Below, in pieces: positions 58,496 through 64,000 of a DNA stretch of 64,000 nt (position 1 is the first letter of the stretch; every line of letters begins with the position of its first letter). The stretch comes from Hyphomicrobiales bacterium (GTDB lineage Bacteria > Pseudomonadota > Alphaproteobacteria > Rhizobiales > Beijerinckiaceae), in the NCBI GenBank assembly GCA_900470775.1, contig UCBZ01000017.1, forward strand, positions 353,181-417,180, read 5' to 3'. The position numbers and the translations under genes are program-made. Under the pieces are notes generated by a model. It worked only from the letters and a program-made list of their open reading frames with translations, made no database searches and had not been told where the DNA came from.

Positions 58496-59685
58496 CCGCG
58501 TTCAAGACGCTCGACGACGCCGATCTCTCGGGCAAGCGCGCGCTTGTCCGTGTCGACCTCAACGTCCCCATGGAAGACGGCAAGGTCACCGACACGACCC
58601 GCATCGACCGCATCCTGCCGACGATCCGCGAGATGTCGGCCAAGGGCGCCAAGGTCGTCCTGCTAGCCCATTTCGGCCGGCCCAAGGGCCGTGACGACAA
58701 GAACAGCCTGAAGCAGGTCGTCCCGGCGCTCGCCCATGCGCTCGGCCAGCCCGTCACCTTCGTGTCCGATTGCATCGGCGAGGATGTGGCCAAAGCCGTT
58801 TCCGGCGCCAAGAACGGCGAAGTCCTGCTGCTCGAAAACACCCGCTTCCACGCCGGCGACGAAAAGAACGACCCCGATTTCGTCAAGGCGCTCGCCGCCA
58901 ATGGCGACCTCTTCGTCAACGACGCCTTCTCGGCTGCCCATCGCGCCCATGCCTCGACCGAAGGCCTCGCCCATGTGCTGCCAGCCTTCGCCGGACGCAC
59001 GATGCAGGCCGAGCTCGAAGCGCTCTCGGCCGGCCTCGACAACCCAGCTCGCCCGGTCATGGCGATCGTCGGCGGCGCAAAAGTCTCGACCAAGCTCGAG
59101 CTGCTCGGCAACCTCGTCCGGAAGGTCGACGTCCTCGTCATCGGCGGCGGCATGGCCAACACCTTCCTCGCCGCGCGCGGCGTCGGTGTCGGCAAGTCGC
59201 TCTGCGAGCATGACCTGGCTGCCACCGCCCGCGAGATCGAGGAGAAGGCGAAAGCCGCCGGCTGCGAGATCATGCTGCCGGTGGATGCGCTGGTCGCCCG
59301 CGAGTTCAAGGCCCATCCCGGCCACCGCGTCGTTCAGGTCAGCGAGGTCGCGGCCGACGAGATGATCCTCGATGCCGGCCCGCTCAGCGTCGCCGAGGTC
59401 GTGCTCAAGCTGAATTCGGTGAAAACGCTGGTCTGGAACGGGCCGTTCGGCGCCTTCGAACTGCCGCCCTTCGACACCGCCACCGTCACCGTCGCCAAGG
59501 CGGCGGCCAAGCGCGTCAAGGCCGGCACGCTGGTCGCGGTCGCCGGTGGTGGCGACACCGTCTCCGCCATGAACCATGCCGGCGTCGCCGACGACCTCAC
59601 CTACGTCTCGACGGCCGGGGGCGCGTTCCTCGAATGGATGGAGGGCAAGGCCCTGCCGGGCGTCGAAGCGCTGCGGAAGCGCTGA
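58492..59685 (+). CDS. pgk: Phosphoglycerate kinase
   Basis: A 397-residue kinase. [15 protein letters not shown] near residue 17, the substrate loop [10 protein letters not shown] near 56, and the ATP-side GGGDTVSAM near 352. The GTG start overlaps the preceding gene. It makes ATP in glycolysis or consumes it in gluconeogenesis. Confidence 0.97.
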   Translation: MTAFKTLDDADLSGKRALVRVDLNVPMEDGKVTDTTRIDRILPTIREMSAKGAKVVLLAHFGRPKGRDDKNSLKQVVPALAHALGQPVTFVSDCIGEDVAKAVSGAKNGEVLLLENTRFHAGDEKNDPDFVKALAANGDLFVNDAFSAAHRAHASTEGLAHVLPAFAGRTMQAELEALSAGLDNPARPVMAIVGGAKVSTKLELLGNLVRKVDVLVIGGGMANTFLAARGVGVGKSLCEHDLAATAREIEEKAKAAGCEIMLPVDALVAREFKAHPGHRVVQVSEVAADEMILDAGPLSVAEVVLKLNSVKTLVWNGPFGAFELPPFDTATVTVAKAAAKRVKAGTLVAVAGGGDTVSAMNHAGVADDLTYVSTAGGAFLEWMEGKALPGVEALRKR

Positions 59686-59738
59686 CGGGCTGTCGCTCTG
59701 CCCTTGCGGTAGGGCGTGTTTATGCTATGTTCTCGCAC

Positions 59739-59987
59739 ATGAGCGAGCACATGAGCGAGAATGTGCAAACAGCGATGTTTGAAATCCTGAAGAAAGTTCA
59801 GGCAGACCTGACGTCGTTCAGGGTTGAAACGAATGATCGTTTCGCACTGCTTGAAGACCTCGTCCGCAAGCAGCGCCGCGACACCGCCGGCCTCCTCGTC
59901 ATGGCGAAATCCGTCACCGGTAATTTCGCCGAGGAACTGGCTGCCATCGAGGAGCGTGTGCGGGTTCTGGAAGCGCGCGGCCGCTGA
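59739..59987 (+). CDS. Small coiled-coil protein between pgk and fba, unknown
   Basis: An 82-residue, fully helical charged protein (MSEHMSENVQTAMFEILKKV onward; EELAAIEERVRVLEARGR at the end), predicted coiled coil, no membrane segment. An earlier in-frame ATG at 59727 is possible. TTGCGG at 59704 and TATGTT at 59726 could be its own promoter, giving a very short leader. Unknown function. Confidence 0.6.
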   Translation: MSEHMSENVQTAMFEILKKVQADLTSFRVETNDRFALLEDLVRKQRRDTAGLLVMAKSVTGNFAEELAAIEERVRVLEARGR

Positions 59988-60077
59988 TTTTAAGGGCCTT
60001 TTCCGCTTTCGCTTTACCTTTGTCGCAGTTGGCTTTTAAACGCTCCCCATATCCATTGCCTCAAGGGGAGTACCATC

Positions 60078-61160
60078 GTGGCCCGCATCACGCTCCGTCA
60101 GTTGCTCGATCACGCCGCCGAAAACGACTATGGCGTGCCCGCCTTCAACATCAACAACATGGAGCAGGCGCTGGCGATCATGGCCGCGGCCGACGCCACC
60201 GACGCTCCCGTCATCATCCAGGCCTCGCGCGGCGCGCGCTCCTACGCCAACGACATCATGCTCAAGCACATGATGGACGCGGTGACCGAGATCTACCCGC
60301 ACATCCCCGTCTGCGTGCATCTCGACCACGGCAACGAGGCCGCGACCTGCATGACCGCGATCCAGGCCGGCTTCACCTCGGTGATGATGGACGGCTCACT
60401 CAAGGCGGATGGCAAGACGCCCGGCGACTGGGACTACAATGTCGGCGTGACCAGGCAGGTCGTCGAGATGGCCCATCTCGGCGGTATCTCCGTTGAAGGA
60501 GAACTCGGTGTCCTGGGTTCGCTCGAGAGCGGCGAGGGCGAGAAGGAGGACGGGCACGGCTTCGAAGGCAAGCTCTCCCACGACCAGCTCCTGACCAATC
60601 CGGAGGAGGCGGTGAAATTCGTCGCCGAGACCAAGGTCGATGCGCTCGCAATCGCCATGGGCACCTCGCACGGCGCCTACAAGTTCACCCGCAAGCCCGA
60701 TGGCGCGATCCTGGCGATGAACGTCATCGAGGAGATCCACAAGAAGCTGCCGAGCATGCATCTGGTGATGCACGGCTCGTCCAGCGTGCCGCAGGACCTG
60801 CAGGACATCATCAACCAGTATGGCGGCAAGATGCCCCAGACCTGGGGCGTGCCGGTCGAGGAGATCCAGCGCGGCATCAAGCACGGCGTCCGCAAGATCA
60901 ACATCGACACCGACAACCGCATGGCGATGACCGGCCAGATCCGGAAGATCCTCTCCGAGAACCCCGGCGAGTTCGATCCGCGCAAATACCTGAAGCCCGC
61001 CATGGAGGCGATGACCAAGCTCTGCAGCTTGCGCCTCAAGGAATTCAACACCGCCGGCCAGGCCAGCAAGATCAAGCGCATCGCCACCACCGCCGAAATG
61101 GCCAAGCGCTACGCCAAGGGCGAGCTCGACCCGACTTTTGGCGCCCAGAAGGCGGCCTGA
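60078..61160 (+). CDS. fba: Fructose-bisphosphate aldolase, class II
   Basis: A 360-residue zinc aldolase of the Calvin-cycle subtype. [11 protein letters not shown] holds metal-binding His, and [18 protein letters not shown] and TSHGAYKF are further family motifs. GTG start with GGGGAG upstream. Last gene of the tkt-gap-pgk-fba cluster; a terminator follows. Confidence 0.96.
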   Translation: MARITLRQLLDHAAENDYGVPAFNINNMEQALAIMAAADATDAPVIIQASRGARSYANDIMLKHMMDAVTEIYPHIPVCVHLDHGNEAATCMTAIQAGFTSVMMDGSLKADGKTPGDWDYNVGVTRQVVEMAHLGGISVEGELGVLGSLESGEGEKEDGHGFEGKLSHDQLLTNPEEAVKFVAETKVDALAIAMGTSHGAYKFTRKPDGAILAMNVIEEIHKKLPSMHLVMHGSSSVPQDLQDIINQYGGKMPQTWGVPVEEIQRGIKHGVRKINIDTDNRMAMTGQIRKILSENPGEFDPRKYLKPAMEAMTKLCSLRLKEFNTAGQASKIKRIATTAEMAKRYAKGELDPTFGAQKAA

Positions 61161-61211
61161 GCGGCCTGGCTGCGATAGCAGCTCTCGGCCGACATCTGCC
61201 GATCGACCTGA

Positions 61212-61240
61212 ACGCCGCCGGCTCGCCCGGCGGCGTTTTA
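61212..61240 (+). terminator. Rho-independent terminator of fba
   Basis: ACGCCGCCGG and CCGGCGGCGT form a 10-bp stem followed by TTTTA, about 50 bases after the fba stop. Confidence 0.85.
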
Positions 61241-61270
61241 CATTGGCGGGCAGCGGAGCCTTGACGTCTG

Positions 61271-61312
61271 TAGGTCAATCGTCCTATCAGTATCATTAGG
61301 ACGATTGACCTA
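61271..61312. promoter_or_regulatory. Perfect 16-bp inverted repeat, probable TetR operator
   Basis: TAGGTCAATCGTCCTA and its exact reverse complement TAGGACGATTGACCTA are separated by 10 bases. It lies 47 bases before the TetR gene and after the fba terminator, the expected place for an autoregulatory operator. Confidence 0.85.
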
Positions 61313-61358
61313 GATCCGGATCGAGCCGGCAGGCCAGCTGTCGGAAGGGGACGCAGCA

Positions 61359-61949
61359 ATGGCCGCAGCCGCAACGCGCCAGCACATTGTAGAAGCCGCC
61401 GACAGGCTGTTCTACGAGCGCGGATTCGAGGCGACCGCCTTCGCCGATATCGCCGCGGCCACAGGCCTATCGCGCGGCAATTTCTACTACCATTTCAAGG
61501 TGAAGAACGAGATTCTCGACGCCGTCATCACGCTCCGGCTGGAGCGCACCCGCCTGCTTCTCGCCGGCTGGCAGGCCGCAGCCGAGACCCCTGTCGAACG
61601 CATCCACAGCTTCATCGGCATGCTGATCGGCAACCGCGCCAAGATCATGCTCTACGGCTGCCCCGTCGGCACTCTGTGCGCCGAACTCGCCAAGCTCGAC
61701 CATATCGCCAGCAGTCGCGCCAGCGAGTTGTTCACGCTGTTCCGGGAGTGGCTGGCGGGTCAGTTCAGCCTTCTCGGCCGGGCGGCCGATGCCGACCGGC
61801 TCGCCATGCATCTGCTCATGCGCAGCCAGGGCGTCGCCACGCTCGCTGCCGCCTTCCGCGACGAAGCCTTCATCCGGCGCGAAGTCGAGCAGATGAACCT
61901 CTGGCTGGAGGCACTAAGCCCGGCCGCATCGCTCCCGTTGGAAACCTGA
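61359..61949 (+). CDS. TetR family regulator, NemR-like
   Basis: A 196-residue protein with the HTH at about residues 25-50 (FADIAAATGLSRGNFYYHFKVK) and a C-terminal domain containing YGCPVGTLCAELAKLD (residues 89-104), a pattern of NemR-like (TetR_C_13) regulators whose cysteines can sense electrophiles. A perfect inverted repeat precedes it and a YciI gene follows 14 bases later. Confidence 0.88.
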   Translation: MAAAATRQHIVEAADRLFYERGFEATAFADIAAATGLSRGNFYYHFKVKNEILDAVITLRLERTRLLLAGWQAAAETPVERIHSFIGMLIGNRAKIMLYGCPVGTLCAELAKLDHIASSRASELFTLFREWLAGQFSLLGRAADADRLAMHLLMRSQGVATLAAAFRDEAFIRREVEQMNLWLEALSPAASLPLET

Positions 61950-61963
61950 ACCACGAGGCTCCC

Positions 61964-62251
61964 ATGTTCGTCGTCACGCTGCGCTTTTCCGCCAACAAGG
62001 CACAGGCCCCTGCCCTGATGCCGGCCCATAATGACTGGATCAGGAACGGCTTCGACGACGGCGCCTTCCTCATGACCGGCAGTCTGAAGCCAGGACTCGG
62101 CGGCGTCGTGCTCGCGCATGGCGTTACGCGCGCCGAACTCGAAGCGCGCGTCGGGGAAGACCCGTTCGTGGTCGAGGATGTCGTGAGCGCCGACATCCTC
62201 GAAATCGCACCGGGCCGCGCCGACGACCGGCTCGCCTTCCTGATGGGCTGA
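61964..62251 (+). CDS. YciI family protein
   Basis: A 95-residue ferredoxin-like-fold protein of the YciI family (MFVVTLRFSANKAQAPALMPAHNDWIRNG; His22 and the later Asp are the usual catalytic pair). GAGG lies 5 bases before the ATG. Probably co-transcribed with and controlled by the TetR gene. Biochemical role unknown. Confidence 0.88.
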   Translation: MFVVTLRFSANKAQAPALMPAHNDWIRNGFDDGAFLMTGSLKPGLGGVVLAHGVTRAELEARVGEDPFVVEDVVSADILEIAPGRADDRLAFLMG

Positions 62252-62275
62252 GCCGGCGCAGCCGGGCTCGTCCGC

Positions 62276-64000
62276 TCAAATGCCGATCTTGCCGCCGCCC
62301 TTGCGGGTGATCGCCACCACGGAGGGCCGCACGGGCATGTCCGGCTTGAAGTCGGGCCAGCGCGTCGAGAGATCCTCGTAATAGGAGCGGCGGCCGAAGG
62401 CCGGCCAGTCCGGGCCGTCGTCGCCGGGGTGCTGCACGGCCACGAAGGCCGTCGTGTCGTCGGGCGTGAAGCAGGGTCCGCAAAGTTCTGCGCCGTGGGG
62501 CACGCGGTAGAACAGCTTCGAGGTGCGCCGCGCAGCGCCGTCCGTATCCACCGCCCAGAGCCCGTCGGTGCGGCCGGTCACGTCGGGGCCGTTGCCGTCG
62601 GTCGAGACCCAGAGCCGCCCGGCGGAATCGACCACGGCATTGTCGGGCATGCCGAACCAGCCATTCTTCGTCGTGTCGGTAGAGAAACTGGCTCCGACTG
62701 CCGCGACAGCCGGATCGCCGCATTTCAGCAGGATCTCCCAGCGCCCCTTGGTCGCGGTGTGGTCGCCGCCATCCTCGCTGATCTCGATGATGTGGCCGAA
62801 GGCGTTCTTGGCGCGCGGATTGGCGGTATCCACCTGTGCGTCGGTGCGGCTCGTGTTGTTGGTCAGCATCACATAGACCTTGCCCGTCACCGGGTTCGGC
62901 GTGATGTCCTCGGGCCGGTCCATCTTGGTGGCGCCGAGCAGATCGCCGGCGCGGCGGGTCTCGATCAGCACGTCGGCCTGGCTCTGGAAGCCGTTGGCGG
63001 CCGTCAGCGGCCCCTGGCCGAACACCAGCGGCAGCCACTCCACGGCGCCGTCGGCCGAGAATTTCGCGACGTAGAGCGTGCCGGAATCGAGCAGGTCGAG
63101 ATTGGCCGCGCGGTTGTTCGGGTCGAAGCGCCCCGTCGTGACGAATTTGTAGACATAGTCGAAGCGCTCGTCGTCGCCGAGATAGACGACCACCCGCCCG
63201 TCGCTGGCCACGACATTGTCGGCACCTTCATGCTTGCAGCGGCCGAGCGCCGTGCGCTTCTTCGGCACCGAATTCGGATCGAAGGGATCGACCTCGACGA
63301 CCCAGCCGAAGCGGTTGGCCTCGTTGGGCTCCTTCGAGAGCTCGAAGCGTTCCTCGAATCGGCCCCAGGCATAGGGAGCCGACGGAATCGCCATGCGCTT
63401 GTAATTGGCCTCTTCGCGATGACCGTCCGGCAGCTTGCCGGAGAAATAGCCATGCACGTTCTCCTCGCCGGTGACGAAGGTGCCCCAGGGCGTCATCGCG
63501 CCCGAGCAGTTGTTGAGCGTGCCGAAGACCTTGCGGCCGCTGGCGTCGGCGTTCGTCTTGACGCGGTCGTGGCCGGCGACCGGCCCCGAGAGCTGCATCT
63601 CGGTCGCCACGGTGATCCGGCGATTGTACTTGGAATCCTTCACCAGCGCCCATTTGCCGTTGGTCCGGCGGATCTCCGCGACCGTCGCGCCATGCGCCAT
63701 CGCCTCGATCCTGAAGCGCTCCGGCGTGGCGTTCTTCAGGACCGGCTTGCCGTCCTTCATCTCGACGACGCCGGGGAACATCAGATGCGGGTTGGTGTAT
63801 TCGTGATTGACGAAGAGCACGCCATGCGCGGACGGATCGGCCGCGCCCGGCATCGGCAGATAGCCGACGAAATCGTTGTTGTAGCCGAACTGCTTGGCCT
63901 GGGCCTCCGGCGTCTGCTTTGCCGGGTCGAAGGCCGGCGCATCCGCCGTGATCGGATCACCCCAGCGCAGCAGCACATCGGCGTCATAGCCCTCGGCAAC
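62276..64000 (-). CDS. PhoX-like (DUF839) phosphatase, C-terminal part
   Basis: Runs off the right edge, so the N-terminus, including any twin-arginine signal, is missing. The visible 574 or so residues have PhoX/DUF839 features: YDADVLLRWGDP near the edge, FGYNNDFVGYLPM, VNHEYTN, LNNCSGAMTPWGTFVTGEENVHGYF, and the GYFVVDP-like metal segments. Such enzymes are calcium/iron-dependent periplasmic alkaline phosphatases. Convergent with the YciI gene. Confidence 0.85.
   Translation of the reverse strand, partial: VAEGYDADVLLRWGDPITADAPAFDPAKQTPEAQAKQFGYNNDFVGYLPMPGAADPSAHGVLFVNHEYTNPHLMFPGVVEMKDGKPVLKNATPERFRIEAMAHGATVAEIRRTNGKWALVKDSKYNRRITVATEMQLSGPVAGHDRVKTNADASGRKVFGTLNNCSGAMTPWGTFVTGEENVHGYFSGKLPDGHREEANYKRMAIPSAPYAWGRFEERFELSKEPNEANRFGWVVEVDPFDPNSVPKKRTALGRCKHEGADNVVASDGRVVVYLGDDERFDYVYKFVTTGRFDPNNRAANLDLLDSGTLYVAKFSADGAVEWLPLVFGQGPLTAANGFQSQADVLIETRRAGDLLGATKMDRPEDITPNPVTGKVYVMLTNNTSRTDAQVDTANPRAKNAFGHIIEISEDGGDHTATKGRWEILLKCGDPAVAAVGASFSTDTTKNGWFGMPDNAVVDSAGRLWVSTDGNGPDVTGRTDGLWAVDTDGAARRTSKLFYRVPHGAELCGPCFTPDDTTAFVAVQHPGDDGPDWPAFGRRSYYEDLSTRWPDFKPDMPVRPSVVAITRKGGGKIGI

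Overview
The window is a high-GC chromosomal segment of an alphaproteobacterium, most likely a member of the Hyphomicrobiales close to Bosea. That placement is inferred from the tol-pal layout, the HWE kinases, DUF2852 and DUF4164 proteins, a Calvin-type class II aldolase and general sequence style; no rRNA is present to confirm it. Gene density is high and no transposase, prophage, CRISPR array or tRNA was recognised.

Layout. 1-3.3 kb: the end of an HD-domain hydrolase and two TadG-like von Willebrand proteins. 3.5-9 kb: malate synthase (aceB), convergent motAB, a decayed copy of the aceB 3' end with its own terminator copy, and an HWE histidine kinase convergent with a receiver-only response regulator. 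9.6-12.5 kb: a three-gene TRAP transporter. 12.9-20.3 kb: a Nudix enzyme, an outer-membrane protein behind a 15-bp palindrome, the formaldehyde detoxification set frmR-frmA-frmB, small membrane proteins and a cysteine-rich CxxCH protein. 20.3-22.3 kb: divergent sugar-acid dehydrogenases. 22.6-33.7 kb: glmM, an outer-membrane beta-barrel behind a CtrA-type site, gpmI, a haloacid dehalogenase, a GST, a second HWE kinase, fhs and a diguanylate cyclase. 34-42.6 kb: ftsH, tilS, cpoB, pal, tolB, tolA, tolR and tolQ, all on the minus strand. 43-49.9 kb: DUF2852 protein, TetR regulator, small unknowns, and an operon ruvC-ruvA-GNAT-ruvB-DUF4268-unknown-ybgC. 50-54.5 kb: a TauE-like transporter, yebC, ymdB, 5-formyl-THF cyclo-ligase, a probable 6S RNA, zapA and a DUF4164 gene. 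54.8-61.2 kb: the central carbon cluster tkt-gap-(coiled-coil membrane protein)-pgk-(small coiled-coil protein)-fba. 61.3-64 kb: a TetR-YciI pair behind a perfect 16-bp inverted repeat, and a partial PhoX-like phosphatase.

How it works together. The tol-pal genes encode the complete envelope constriction machine. The frm genes oxidise formaldehyde through glutathione, and fhs and 5-formyl-THF cyclo-ligase handle C1 units on folate. The tkt-gap-pgk-fba cluster together with gpmI covers much of the trunk of glycolysis, gluconeogenesis and the pentose phosphate route. Signalling is represented by two HWE kinases, one receiver protein and a GGDEF protein.

Most notable: an AT-rich DUF4268 gene with a nuclease-like motif embedded by a translational overlap in the ruv-ybgC operon; a malate synthase remnant lacking exactly the catalytic-Asp segment; a family of palindromic intergenic repeats sharing GTCAT...ATGAC ends; several strong operator-like palindromes; a candidate 6S RNA; and an unassigned cysteine-rich exported protein with one haem-binding motif.
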